From positions 1-64,000 of the forward strand of contig JAPDRN010000047.1 of the NCBI GenBank assembly GCA_030247855.1: 64,000 nt of DNA, written 5' to 3'. The DNA comes from Knufia peltigerae. Lineage: Eukaryota > Ascomycota > Eurotiomycetes > Chaetothyriales > Trichomeriaceae. The notes under the pieces were generated by a model. The model was not told where the DNA came from. It did no database searches and worked only from the letters and a program-made list of their open reading frames with translations. The position numbers and the translations under genes are program-made. Within the stretch, counting starts at the first letter, position 1. The number at the start of each line of letters is the position of its first letter. Shown here piece by piece: positions 1-12,463 of the stretch.

Positions 1-112
1 ACCGCCCAAATTTTACCTCGCCCCGTCTCTGTCAAGCGGCTATTTGTCATTTGTCAGGATATGGTCGTCACGTCGTCGTGCAGTCTTTCTGACAGAAACT
101 TCCATCTCATAG

Positions 113-521
113 TGTCGCCCTCGTCCACCCCGACATTGAACGAGAAACCGAGGAGATCATCGCAGATGTCCTGGGAGTCGAGGTCTTCAGACAGACCATC
201 GCCGGCAATGTCCTGACGGGTTCCTACATGGCCCTATCGAACCAGGGCGGCATCGTCCACCCAAAGACGTCGATCCAAGACCAAGACGAACTGAGTTCCT
301 TGCTGCAGGTGCCGCTCGTGGCGGGCAGTGTCAACCGCGGAAGTTCCGTCGTCGGTGCGGGCATGGTCGTCAACGACTGGCTCGCGGTCACGGGCATGGA
401 CACCACGGCCACGGAACTGAGTGTCATTGAAAGCGTCTTCAGACTTGGAGAGGGTGGTCCAGGTGGCGTGGACGCAAGAATGAACGCGAACAAGGAGAGC
501 ATTGTCGAGAGTTTCTACTAG
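113..521 (+). CDS. TIF6: Eukaryotic translation initiation factor 6 (eIF6), 3' part
   Basis: eIF6 binds the 60S ribosomal subunit, blocks premature joining to 40S and is needed for pre-60S maturation and export. The last exon is present and codes for 135 residues. It begins after an acceptor AG at 111-112 and reads VALVHPDIERETEEI, later SNQGGIVHPKTS and VPLVAGSVNRGS, which are near-invariant eIF6 segments. It stops at 519-521. The upstream exons lie outside the window, and bases 1-112 look like intron with a CTGAC branch-type site near 89-93. The gene converges on SET2, with 132 bp between the stop codons. The identification rests on family recall and is firm; only the exact acceptor is inferred. 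Confidence 0.95.
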
Positions 522-653
522 GAATCGCATTGCTTGCATTGCTTTGCATCACGGCTTCTTCTCTACCTGCCTGCCAACCAGAGGGGTCTTCTCTCCAATT
601 GTTGCCCCAAAGCATCTGTTTACTAGAATCACACATTCCTCGCATCACGGCCT

Positions 654-3600
654 CTACCGCCCGTCCACCAGAGGGGTTTCTCCATTGTTGCCCAAGGCAT
701 CTGTCATTGGCACATCTCCCCCCTCATCATCCTCGGCCTGCGCTTGGGCAAGGACATCGGCCATGCTTCTGCCTTTGAAGTTGGTGTCGCCGTGGATATC
801 TGTGTCCAGTTCCATCTCCCCTTCGCCCTCGTGTCGACCCTCGCCTTCACCATCTCGCGGCGTACTGGCTGGTGGTGTTTCGACCGGTGGCGCAGGCGGT
901 GGCGGTGGCGGAGGTGGCGTGTCCGAGTCAGGTTTGAGGTTGGCCTTCTTGGAAGGTGAGCCTATCGACTCGGACTCGTGGTCATCTCTAGCAAGCGAAG
1001 CGGTTTCATCCTCGGGGCGCTTGCGCTTAAGCGTGCCGTTGGCGGTTTCTTCAGAAGGTGTCTCGATATCTGGCGACGGTGGAACGTTGTCGTCCTCAGC
1101 ATCAGACATCTTGACATCTTCTAAACTCGGCTCGTCCAGCTTGGGCGATTCTGTCGGCGAAGAGGCCGCTCCGGCTGCCTTCTTTCGCTTATCGCGAGCA
1201 GCCTTTTCGGCTTCGTGCTTCTTGTGTTTTTGATAGGCCTTTTCAAAGAATTGTTTACAAAATTCTTTGACTTTCTTCTGTTGCCGCTCGTCAATCTTGG
1301 TCGGGTCATTCACCCGGCCAGCCTTGTAATCGGACGCGACGAGCTTTTTAGAGATTTCTTTGCCGAAGCGCTTCAGGTCTTCTTTGGGGATCTTGTGCTT
1401 GTACCTGCTCATCACATGCGAGATGTGCGGGAAGAGCTGTGGCCAAAAAAATGTCAGCAATGAGTATCTAGATACGCAAGGAGAGACAGCTGAAGGAGGT
1501 CCTCCAAAATGTTTTAGAACAAAAACAAAGATTCCACTTACGGTATTTTCGTACAATTTCATCTGCTTCTCTTCATTGTACGACTTCCACCGCTCTTCCT
1601 TCTTGACCTTTGTCGCGGGCTCCGGGGTCTCAGGGGTCGCCGTGGTCTTTGTTTCCTTCTCGCGGGACGTGACGATGTTGTCGATGATACTCCTGAGGAC
1701 GTCTTGTTCCGAGGGCTGCTTGGGTTGACTCGGGGGTTGGTCAGCCGGTGCCGTTGGCCTCACCCACGTCGTCTGTCCGGTGGCCGAGTAGTAGTACGTC
1801 CGTCCGCTGTCCTGAGCCGCGAACCAACCCCTGGGGAGCGCGGGAGGTCCCCGATTGAAGGGGGGGCCGCCGCCGCCGTGCCGAGAGCCAAACTGGCCCG
1901 GCCTCTGCAGCGACCGCGGCCCCGAAGGCACCGACGACGACGACGACGACGTGTTGTTGGTGTTGTTGTTGGACGGGCCCCGCGGAGGGGGAGGGCTACG
2001 CGGCGACGGTGATCTGGACTCGGAGCGTTTCCGCTGCTGGGCGGATTCCCTTCTTTCGAAGGCGGTGTAGGACTCGGTCTTGACCTGTGCCGAAGAAGCG
2101 TCCTCGTTCTTCTTCTTCCGCGGTATGCGGTACCCCAGTTCCAGTTTCGACCAGGCATCGAGCAGGGACGACGCCTGCGAAGCCACCCGTTCGTCAGAGT
2201 GCTCGACGAGGGATTTCATGGTCGTGTCGATCTTGGCGTCGACGATCTTGTTTCGGGTGAGTCGAGGTAGGTGGTCGAGAACGTCGAGAATCTGGAGGAT
2301 TATGTTCTCATCGTCTCTCCAGGCAGAAAGCTGCGAGTTTAGTATCTGATAGCCGTGGAACCGGACCACTCTGTGCCACGCCTGGTCGTCCGTACACCTC
2401 TGTATGCGCTGCAGCAGCTTCACGGCGATCCACTTCTCTTTGCACTGCATCAGTGCAGCCATGACTTTTGTCACGCCGTCAACGTCCAACGACCTCGCCT
2501 CGAGGCTGTCGACGTATTCTTCATCGTCCTCTGATGTCTTCTTCTTGCGGGGACGTCTCGCCACGGTAGTGTCCCACGTGTCGGCATCTTCAATACCAAG
2601 TGCCTCGATGACCGCCGTCGACAACTTGGTGGCTCTTTCGGTCTGAGTCTTGCCACCGATGTAACCCGTGCAGTTGGACTCTCCGCAGTAGCATGGTTGT
2701 GGATTCGCACCGTAACGATCGACGTTGTAATTGAACACCAGCTCTTCACCGGCTTTGATGTTTCGTTCAGCGAAGATGCCCATGCGGAGTTTGTCTCCAA
2801 CCACCCATTTGTCGACGTAACAATTCGGGTTGCAAGAGTGGTTGCAGAAGCGGCCGAGGTTGCCCTTCTTTGTAGCATCGATGAATTCGCCTCTGCTCAA
2901 AGACATGAAGTAGAAATGTTTGATGCCCTCATCGTCATATTGCACCATCCGCTTTCGAAACGTAGATTCGGGAATCGTCTCTCCGATGTACTCAAAAATG
3001 AAGTCGTGGGGCCGGAGGTCGACGTTGGTACGGAGGCCATACCCTTTCTTCTCCGTCTGGATGACAGAGACGTCGGCAAAGAGATGGCGGAGAAACCGTT
3101 GATTCTGACAGTTGGTTCCGCAGCTACAGTCGTTGGCACATTCCATTTTACAGGCACGATTGATACAGTCGGAATCCTCGCCGCAGGCGAGGTTTTGTTT
3201 GGTGGAAGGATCTAAAGTCCAGTCAGTGCGGCAACTTTGATGAAGAAAGGATCAAAACTCACCCCATTCTTCCACACAGTCGCAGTCGAGGGCATGTTCG
3301 CTGAATCCAAGATATTTATTTTGATAGGTACAGGCGTCGAGGAGGGAAAACGTAGAGGTCGCTTCTTGAGTGGCGTCGGGAAGGTGATCAAAGAGCGGCG
3401 CGATGCGAGGAGGAAGTTTTGATGATGTTCGGGACGATTTCGCGGGTTTCGAGGGCTCCTTGGGTTCGGGCTTGACAGGCGAGGTGGAGGATGAAATGAG
3501 GCCACTGGCATCCCTAGGCTCGTTCTTGGCGACTAAATCTGCCGCCGAAGGTGGTTTGGAGGTCGATGACGAGGTCGACGACGAGCGAGAGGATTTGATC

Positions 3601-3785
3601 TTCGCAGTCGGCGAAGATGTCGATTCTGATGGACTAGCTGCTTCCTCTTGCTTAATGGCCGCTACGCGGGCGTTACTGGGCTCGTCGGGCATTTCGCCAT
3701 CCGCCGACTCCTCGCGTTTGAGCTCGGGGGTGGCCCCTTCATCGCTGGGTTCAAGCCGAGACGACGTTCTGCTTAAGCGACCCAT
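654..3785 (-). CDS. SET2: Histone H3 lysine-36 methyltransferase Set2
   Basis: The exons are 3785-3263, 3211-1542 and 1436-654, giving 991 residues. Set2 travels with elongating RNA polymerase II and methylates H3K36. Domains in order are a Ser-rich N-terminus, a Cys-rich AWS from about residue 168, a SET domain at about 215-350 with the NHSC and FNYN catalytic motifs, a post-SET CYCGESNC, a WW domain at about 632-659 (PRGWFAA...TTWVRP) and a C-terminal SRI domain at about 720-800 that binds the phosphorylated polymerase tail. Intron 1 (3212-3262, 51 nt) joins EEW to DPSTKQN inside AWS. Intron 2 (1437-1541) is 105 nt, stop-free and in frame. It was recognised because removing it restores the conserved join YENT-LFPHISHV. 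The C-terminus has a proline run and acidic low-complexity sequence. The order AWS-SET-postSET-WW-SRI is diagnostic. Confidence 0.95.
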
Positions 3786-5057
3786 GTTTACGATGACTTC
3801 GACCTATGTGAGGTCCTGAGCGCTGGAGTATGCCTTATCACAGGGGCATGGATGAGGTGGTGAAAACGTCCCACAGGTGCTCACGACCATCAGCAGCTAT
3901 GAGACCAGCGAAGCTCCACCTCAAACTCAGGTCAGAAATCTCCAAAAAGCGCCTTTAAAGTGTCGGTGAACACGGTCTCAAAGCTTGAGCCGTTGATTTG
4001 GCGTTATTTGGACGGTAGAGATCGGAGTTGACTGGCACACCGGGACACGTTGTCGATCAAGAGAACCTTGGACAAACGAGGGGCACCTTGATGTCCGTGT
4101 GAGAACGGACGACTGGCAGTGATTTTTAAGATGAATCGATGGCACCGGTGGCTTTTGTAGCAGACAACGTGTGTAAATCGCAGCAAGGGCGATCAAGAAG
4201 GAGTGAAGGTTGATTATTCAAAATGGCAGCATGGGATGTCGGTGACTATCGATCGATGCCTTCATTTTCCGCCACACCGGGGATATTGTGCAGCTCGTAA
4301 TTCTTCCAAGGCCGATCACTCTCACGCGAGCCACATGCACCAGATCCAGCTCGCCAGTGCAAAGATGAAGAAAAAGGGAGAGTAGGAGAAGAAGAAAAAA
4401 AGACGTGGCAGATTGCGAGTGTAGTCTGCAAAAGCAGAAGCAGGCCTCATCAACTTTTGACAGCCGGTGAGACCAACTTGCCAAGACCAGCCAAACAGAA
4501 GATCCGATTCCGTCTTTCCAGCTCTTCGTCGCTTTTCGCTTCCCATTCCCAATCGTTCCCATACTTGATTGTTGCCTATGCCTATGACTGTTTCCCGCCA
4601 TCTCCCCTTCCATCACCTTTCCTCGTGCCTCGTATTTGACACTTTCGCCCCCGGCAAAAAACCACCGGCCATACGCAGATATCGCAATAACAACGGCATG
4701 AATAGTGGCCTTCGTTGTCGTTTGGCTTTCTCCTTGCCGCCGCTTCCACTCGTATGTCCTGCCATGGCAATTCCGCGAAGAGCATGGTCCTTGGTAGAGC
4801 CTATCTAGAATCGCCCCTAGTCCCCTATAGCTATAGTCTGTGAATCTGCGAACAAATCCATGTCACTCGAAGCTTGAAGCACCTTGTGTGGTATGCAAAG
4901 CCCTATGCGTCCATCTGCACGTGTCGAGAAAGCAACGGGTGACGACTCTGTGATGGTTAGCTGAGCTTGAAGACCCTATGCATAAAAATGTCCAGGCATT
5001 CCACGGGTAGGAGTTGGCAGTCTGTGCAGGTGCTCAAGCCAGGCGTTCGTCTCCAAA
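3786..5057. other. Intergenic between SET2 start and CaMKK stop
   Basis: These 1.27 kb hold the SET2 promoter and leader and the 3' flank of the kinase gene, both on the minus strand. I see only short unrelated open frames and no tRNA-like or repeat structure. Purine-rich tracts lie at 4366-4405. Confidence 0.6.
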
Positions 5058-7772
5058 TCAACTTTCCTCATTGCCCGACCGGGTTCGTTTGCTCTTGACC
5101 ATATCCACAAAGCCACGTATCGAGGTTTTGGCTTGTCGGCCAGCGTCTACCGCCATGCCTCGCCATTGTGAAGGCGGCCTCCCGGGAGACCAGGGGCTGC
5201 TTGGACCGGACGGTTCTACATTTCCTCCGGCTGTGGGAGGTGAGCTGGGAGTTGATGGATTCGACTTCTCTTGTGCTTCTTCCTGCCTTTTCGCCTTCTC
5301 TGCTGCAATGAAATCCCTTCGCTCCTGTTTCCTACGTTCGTACTCCTCCCTCGCAGCTTGTCGCAGTGCTCGGCTGACCTCGGTCACTCGAGCTTTTCGG
5401 GTTGAGAATTGAGTGTAATCCTTAAGGTGATTTTTCGCTTCCTCTCCCACAGCGGCCCATTTACCTGCCAGACCGCTAATGGCCAGTAATTTCGCATCTA
5501 CGCGGCGAGTCAAGTAGACATGTGGTTCTTTGTTCTCTTCCTTGGCTTTAGCCATGATCCGTTCAATCTCATCGCGGTACGCTGTTTCGTATATGTCCAC
5601 ATCCGCGGCCCCTGGACTCTCGCTAACGATCGGTACATCGTCATCGTCTCGGATAAATGACTCGTCATCATCGTGCTGAGAACTGAATCCAGAAAACGTA
5701 GAGGGTCCAATATACAAGTACAATTGGTCCTCGAGAGGATCATGCGCCTGACCCCGCCGACCTACCTCATCTGTCGTACGTGAATGTGGTCTCAAGGAGC
5801 GGAATGGAGGCAGCTTCTCGGCATCTAGGCTCTCAATTTCGGCCATGTTTGGAGCTTGAGGGATATCATCTGAATCTGTACTGACGTCGCTCGCTATTGC
5901 AGGCGGTATGTTCGGAGATGCCACATTTTGCTTACTTTTGTCGGACAGAGTGGTATCGTCTACACTCAGTGTAGGTACAGGGCGCAAGTTCAAGTTCCTC
6001 ATGCCGGCCTGTATTTCTCCACCCTCAGCAGGCGCCCGTTGAGCATTGCCACCTGCTCGAGCCATTGGATCTTTCCTCATGGATGCAGGGGGGTACGAGA
6101 AATGTGTGTCACTTTGATCTCCAAGGATCGAGGTCATCGGGTGAGCCTTATTCTTGTCGAGGAGCGACTTAAACTTATTCACCGCTTTCACCTAGAAGAA
6201 CGATCAACCGATGTTCCAGCTGGCTTCTATTGAGCATAACATACCACTGTCAACAAATCCCTCATATTGATTGTAATTGCAGAATTCATCTCGGCTTCTG
6301 TCGGTGGTTCCACGAGATCGGAGGTGTTCTCCTCCTCCGATAGTAGCTGATCGGCGCCACGAAGGGTGACCCAGGGATGTTCCTGGGGAATGTCAGCTTC
6401 ATGAAACAAGAATTCTCTGACACCTACCCTGAGCTCTTGCATTTTGATGCGCTTTTGAGGATCCTTCTCCAACAACTTGGTCATCAAATCTCGGAAATCT
6501 TCGTCTTCATCTGAAGGCATAGTTGGGTCTTCGGCTTTGATCGCATCATACAGTTCAAAGATACCGGTCTTCTCGAAGGGAATACGTCCGTATTTGAGGC
6601 AGAACAATGTGACACCCATAGACCAGATATCAGCCGCTCGCCCGGACACGTTACCATGTTGAGCGACACAGAGTTCCGGAGGAAGAAACGCGGGACTTCC
6701 TGCGGACTTCGCGGTCAGCATCTCGGAATCTTTTGCAAACATCTCCGATACTCCAAAGTCAACGACCTTGAGCACATCATCCTCAGTGATCAGACAGTTG
6801 TCTGGTTTTATGTCGCGGTGCAGGACGCCTTGCGCATGCAAATATTCGATCCCCAAGATCAAGTCTCGGAACCAATATCTGCAGACATGGTCAGGGTATG
6901 CATCAGCCCTTTCGTCAAGTCCCACTTTCATCACTACTCCCTTTTTGCACATCTCCATGACCATGTATAGAGAATCTTCGGTAGGGTCGTCCAACACTTC
7001 AATCAGGGAGACAAGATTGGGGTGATTCAATTTTTTCATGATAGCAATCTCCTCTTTGATAAGCTCGATGGCGTTTGTTTGGTGCTTCCCATCTTCTCCC
7101 AGGTTTCTGTGTAGAGGAGAGTTGAAACCTTGCAACGCACCACGGCGTCGTTGACTGAGAGGTTTGCGGAGGATATGGGATTGGGCGCGCTTGCGGAGTC
7201 GTGCTTTGGAAAATTCTTTGACGGCCTAGTAGCATTCAGCGGATGTTCAATGACGCTCTACTACAAGCCTCACATATTCAGTGCCGTACTGATCAACTGC
7301 CAAATGGACAGCTCCGAATGATCCCCGCCCAATTTCTTGCTTGATGATATACTGGTTTATACGATGTTCTGCAACTCCGTCGTCCTGGCTTGTAACGTAC
7401 TCTGATCGAGCATTGAGGGATTCCTGCAGGATTTGAGTGAAAGGGCCTCTTTGCAATCAGGGAATATCAGGTACCTTGACCTGCTTCGGCGCAGAGGGTG
7501 TTCGACGGTGATGTCGGAGAGGACTCGGGTAGTCGGGACTGGTCCTTGACAAAGGTTAGCTGGGAAGTGTATAGCGATCATCAGTAGCCCTACAAATGCT
7601 GTCTCGGTGGTGGTGTCTTCAGAATGGGTTCATGGTTGTTGTTGCTCTCGAGGCCAACCGCAGGTGATTCTGATCGGGATTGAGATTGGCGGGGTTGGGT
7701 TAGGCTGCGAGCCGCGAGAAAGTCAACAGCTTCCTCCGCCGACGTGGACGTAGGGGACGAAACGATGTCCAT
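5058..7772 (-). CDS. cmkC: CaMKK-type serine/threonine protein kinase
   Basis: The exons are 7772-7594, 7544-7475, 7423-7274, 7225-6428, 6382-6245 and 6191-5058, giving 822 residues. The kinase belongs to the calcium/calmodulin-dependent kinase kinase group (fungal CmkC; yeast Sak1/Tos3/Elm1 side), which activates downstream kinases such as CaMK or Snf1/AMPK. Visible features are a glycine loop GRGSFGAV at about 115-122, AVK at 134-136, HRDIKPDN with Asp near 271, DFG near 289-291 and the activation-loop SAGSPAFLPPEL typical of CaMKK/LKB1-like kinases. The N-terminal segment NARSEY...INQY precedes the domain, as in Aspergillus relatives. The 450-residue C-terminus is mostly disordered. The 45-nt intron at 6383-6427 is in frame and stop-free. 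The start is the first ATG after in-frame stops. It is divergent from BET5. The group assignment is firm; the symbol is by analogy. Confidence 0.88.
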
Positions 7773-8132
7773 GAGGTCGTCGACATTACATGGGGCCGTG
7801 ACAAAATGGCGGATATGGTTGTTGCAATCTTGACGGAAATGTTACATGATAAGTGGTGGTGCAATGACGAGAGGTGGTGTACTCCGTTCGCATTGTGAGG
7901 GACAAAGCGTCCACCGCACGTCTTCTCCAGCACCTCACTTTCTGTCTCCAATTCTAGTCGATATTGCTGCGCCTTTAGCTCAACCACAGGGATTGTCAAC
8001 ACCCGCTGACACCGACTGGTACCATATCTTCTCGAGTATGCTCATGTGTCCGTGGCTGGATTGCCGGTAGTTATACTTGCCTGTAATTGGGACAGTCGAG
8101 CCTCTAAGGCAGCTCATCGGACTGTGGTCGGT
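7773..8132. promoter_or_regulatory. Divergent promoter region, CaMKK / BET5
   Basis: A 360 bp gap separates two divergent start codons and must carry both promoters. No clear TATA box or factor site was recognised. Confidence 0.55.
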
Positions 8133-8788
8133 ATGGTTGTTTACTCCTTCTATATATTTGACCGCCATGGTAAGTAGCGCCGTGAGACTCTATGTTGGTG
8201 GAGCAGACACTGACGTCTGCCTGTGTAGCGGAGTGTATCTACAAGAGAAACTGGATGCCAGCATACATGTCTTCCACGGGCAAGTCATCGAGACCATCGT
8301 CACAGGCCTACGTCAACGGTAGCACCCAGGGACGTGCTGGTTTGAGTGCAGACGACGATGCCAAACTGATCTTTGGCACTGTCTTTTCATTGCGGAACAT
8401 GGTTCGAAAGCTGGGTGGTGAGGACGACAGGTGAGATAACACACGGGCGTAACGATGGTGGCTAACACAAGGGCGCAGCTTCCTCTCCTACCGAACATCC
8501 CAATACAAGCTCCATTACTACGAGACACCAACGAACACCAAATTCGTTATGCTTACCGACACCAAGTCTGGTTCCATGCGCATAGCCTTACAACAAATAT
8601 ACGTGAATTGCTATGTTGAATATGTGGTGAAGAACCCCTTGTCGCCCGTCGAGCACCCTGGGGGCATAGGCGTAGACAATGAGCTTTTCGAAGCAAGTCT
8701 GGAACAATTTGTGGTATGTGGACCATTCCATGTGATCTATTATCAAAGTAACGAGCCTATTCAGGATCGGGTATTGAACGCCTCGTGA
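8133..8788 (+). CDS. BET5: TRAPP complex subunit Bet5 (TRAPPC1)
   Basis: The exons are 8133-8169, 8229-8430, 8479-8713 and 8765-8788, giving 165 residues. Bet5 is a longin-fold core subunit of the TRAPP tethering complexes, which act as a Rab (Ypt1) exchange factor in ER-Golgi traffic. The short first exon encodes MVVYSFYIFDRH, a longin start. Later segments KLIFGTVFSLRNMVRKLGG, FLSYRTSQYKLHYYET and ASLEQF are typical of Bet5. All introns have GT/AG ends. Intron 3 (8714-8764, 51 nt) is in frame and stop-free, so its removal is inferred from length and signals. The final exon adds only seven residues after the conserved LEQFV, so the C-terminal end is the least certain part. Confidence 0.93.
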
Positions 8789-11700
8789 ATGCATGCAATT
8801 TGATCAGACACAGATGTGCATCGTGAACGAAACCATTGCTGGAATTACCTGGAAGATTCCCGTCTGTTCAGGGATGACACGTCTCGCATTGAACTCTAGG
8901 CCACGGCCACTACTTGTCCACTCGTATCCGAACGGTTGCGACAAGCGGTGGTCATGCATTAGGGAGATTTGAGAGGGGAAGGACAAGCTTAATAAAAGCA
9001 TGGTCATCCCTGGATGCTGGTTTGCTAACTGAGACCTCACACATGGACTCGTCGTCGAAGCGCGGACATCTTGATCACGATGAGGTCAAAATGATCCAAT
9101 TGACAGACGATCCCATCCAGGAAGACACGACGGCGATGGCCTCAGCCACTGCAATTGATTCTCGAAGACTACGAGAAGTGCAGGGGCGCGGCAAAGCGAG
9201 ACATGGCCTGGGAGTACCATGACAAACAGCGTGTCCAGATGCAGCCCCGGATCTAGAACGGACAGAGACGCGGAACCGGATTTCCAGGATCATCAAGGAT
9301 ATGATCCGTCTGGTAAAAACCAATATAAAGACAGAAATGAATCTCTGGTGTCTGATTGGACAATGAGCCATCGACGCCGTCTCAACCTAGAGGAGGCTCT
9401 ACATAATGGTTCTGGCGAATTAGAAATTCGGGCCGCAAAATTCCCAGAATCTGCAGCCAGTGATGACCTGAGGTCAATGAATAAAATCACGCTGTCACGT
9501 ACTGTACCGCTCGGCGACCGTTTCTCATTTGTTAACGATTATAATGGCTGGAATTTGGATGGAATTTGGCTTGAAGTTTGACGCCCGTGCTGAAATCCCG
9601 ATTGAAGGCGGCAAAGCGGAAAAGTTGTTGAGATGAAAATACATTACCTGAAGTTGGTCCGCTATTGGACGCGTTTACAAAAGAAACGCCTAGAGTCGTC
9701 GAGGACTGGAAGGTCATACTGTACATCATCCCGATCACCTAATTGCAGGCTGTAGAAGGTTTCGCCCCAGGGAGGATCTTCAAGATCATAGTGTACTTCG
9801 GATACTCCGTACGAGTCGGGGCCAAAAGCTTGCGCTTCCCACAACCCTGCCAATCCACGTGTTTGCTTCCCTGCCTTGTGGTTTCCTGGCTCGACGGCTT
9901 GCCGACGTCTTGACCGCAGCAAGTAGACGAATTTTGTGAGTAAGTTTTGGCCCTTGCTGCTCTTACGCCCAACGTAATTGCTTGAGACGAGGTTGTTGGT
10001 CACATCGCTGGAAGGTATTTGCGTCCTTTTGTGACACATTGATCGATATGCAAATTAGTCAAGGTCGATGAGTCTGTCTCGTATTAACACTGCCGGGCCA
10101 TCCCAAATTGATACGCATGATGTGTGGCGAAAGGCATGTATGCTCGCAAATACTGTACAGTAGGCTGATCTCAGTGTACAAGTGCAGGGCGACACACAAG
10201 TGAAACCGTGTCTGTGGTATGTGCTACCGCCACTTCTGCTTTGGGTTTTACCATACCAATGTCGTGTTCCTCTGGCATTTGTTTGGTCTATTTAGGCGCC
10301 ACAAGTGACATCTTTGAGGGAAGCTGAATTGAGTGATAGGCGGCGATGCTAGTGGTACCTGGTCAAGGCCATGCACGGCATGCTAGGACAGGTAGGGCAA
10401 TGCAAGACCTAGATCGGAACAAGCGGCCAACGTTAGGTAGCGATATTCGCTTGAACGCAGGCAAGAGCTGATGGGAGATTGACCATTCGACAGTCCAAGG
10501 TCGGACGGTGGTCGCCTCAACGGTCAGGAGGACAGCTGGCTGGCTGGCTATTGCTGCTGGCATTGATCGACTGACAGATGTGGGGGATTCGGATCGGCCC
10601 AGCAGATGATTTGGCCCCTTGACAGAAGACTCAATATAAGGCAGGATTTGGCGATTCAAGAGGCTGAAAAAAAGTGTCAGGTACGTCGGATCTTGCAGAG
10701 ACAATGTTGTCATTGTTGAGAAGTTCACATATTGTTGTGGTTGCATTGATAGTCTTCCATACAAGGCCACTTTTACTCGTAGAAGCAGGTCGGTTTACTC
10801 ATCATCCAAGCCATGGAGCCCCAAAAGTGTTCTTTCTGTCTTCTGGAAATTGAAGGGCCAAAGAACTGTTTAGGGCACTTTGTGCTGGGTGACATCGATA
10901 AGTTGCGGCCTCGGGCGACACAGGCACCGAAGCCCTGGGCTTGACGATGGCGATGTCCACCACCACCACCATCATCATCCCTTTAATTACGGAATACCGT
11001 ACAGTGATTTTCGATAATTCTTCTCATCGTGATGACAATACCTATGCAACTCGTTTCCCGTCGCCCAAAGCACTGATACTATTGCTCCTAGTGACTCGAA
11101 CTATTCACTGTTTTCCGCGGAAGACGGAGTGTAACTTGCTAAGGTGCCTGGGTACGGTAACTAGCGGCGCAACACTCTCCTTTGGTGTTGGCTTGATGAA
11201 AGTCGCTTGTCCTCATTCTCCAGTGCCCGACGTCAGACCAAAAATGAATTAAAAGAAAAAGAATGGAAAAAGAATGCTGACCCGAAGCGTGGGAAGAGAA
11301 TCCACAGTGCAAGTCATTGCCTCTCATGGCGACTTTTCTTTCCGGCCTCTTCCCCCTGGTCTTTGCTAGGCACTGCGGGCTAGAATCACTTGTATTCTCC
11401 TAGGCTTAGTGCCCTGCAAGAGTACCCCCTGGTCGTTACTTTAACCCCTGGTCCCTGTCTCTCCCCTGATACACTAAGCTACTGGACCTTAACGCGTCGT
11501 CGTCGAAGAAAATAACACCCAAAGGCGTGAGGTCTGAGGTCGTATTCTCCATCCAATCCTACGCCATTGTTCACATCCTCGTTCGCAATTTGCTCGTCCA
11601 CCGCATCCTGCACCGTTACTTCACATCCAGCCGTTGGTCGCCCTCGCATTTGCCATCTGCAACCGCACCCTGGTCGACCAGGTCTCGACTGCGCAATTCC

Positions 11701-12463
11701 GTGTTTGGTTGTCATTGGCGAAAATGCATGGCAGAAGGATTGCCTGGTGGGAAAACAGATGGCGCCCCGTTGAATGCTCACGCGCACATGAATCATCTCG
11801 CTGCTCGCCGTCTTCCTCATCATTCTGAGTCTAATAAGCCCTGTCCATTGGGTCCTGTTGGTGTCTCGCTCTGACAGAGTGGTGGGTACTGCGTATCTTC
11901 GTGCGAGTACTCCGTACCTGGCATCAATTTACTCCACCATCGTTTCCAGCGTCGAACCCACTGCCACGACTTGCTACTTGGAGTGAACTACAGAGTGCTA
12001 TCATCGTCTTTTCTGCGCCGTGGGACGGAGTGTGCCTTTGCCCACCACCCAAGACCGAGCCTCGCTAAACGACCTTCCAGACTCCAGGTATCTGTACCAC
12101 CGGGCGTCGAAAGAGTCTACTGTACCATATCCACTCTGACTTCCAGCAAGCCATCATCCACCACCCCCGCCATACCCTCGTTCTGGTCACTTCATGATCA
12201 TGGGTAGTCCCTGACACACTTTCTTCCTCAAGAAGCCAGACTCCTGCCCTTTCGTTTGTCTCGATCCTTCTGCCACTCACATTGTTCAAGGACATCGGGA
12301 GCCCTCCATTATATCATCCTACCCACCCCTCCGTCCCATCCTCCTTCACACCCTCTCTGTCCTTGACGTCCGACTTGAGCTGGCCCCGAATATCACACTA
12401 CTCGACCCGCGGTCATGAGAAGATAGACTCACTAACCAGGCGAGCGCCCAACAACTACTTCCC
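8789..12463. other. Sparse region with possible decayed ORFs
   Basis: This 3.7 kb lies between BET5 and the receptor gene. On the plus strand at about 8990-9580 several coding-like pieces lie in different frames, separated by stops, without a convincing splice path. One weak minus-strand candidate is listed separately. From 10.1 to 12.4 kb only short frames occur; this part is probably receptor promoter and leader. It contains a perfect 12-bp palindrome, TACTGTACAGTA, at 10151-10162 and TACTCCGTA words at 9803 and 11908. Confidence 0.5.
9662..10039 (-). CDS. Hypothetical small protein, 125 aa
   Basis: The frame starts with a true ATG (10039-10037) and runs 125 codons. The N-terminal half is basic and the C-terminal half acidic and aromatic (for example VHYDLEDPPWGETFYSLQL). 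I recognise no family. The composition of the second half looks protein-like, but the frame stops without a clear splice partner, so it could be an exon of an unresolved gene, a gene remnant or chance. No regulatory signals were seen. Confidence 0.3.
   Translation of the reverse strand: MCHKRTQIPSSDVTNNLVSSNYVGRKSSKGQNLLTKFVYLLRSRRRQAVEPGNHKAGKQTRGLAGLWEAQAFGPDSYGVSEVHYDLEDPPWGETFYSLQLGDRDDVQYDLPVLDDSRRFFCKRVQ

Noticed and set aside
502..1233. 243-codon plus-strand ORF
   Set aside because: It is antisense to the Set2 C-terminus; its Ser/Gly runs mirror the Set2 low-complexity tail, and Set2 is clearly the real gene.
11479..11874. Overlapping 114- and 115-codon ORFs on opposite strands
   Set aside because: Neither has family resemblance or splice partners; probably the upstream region of the receptor gene.
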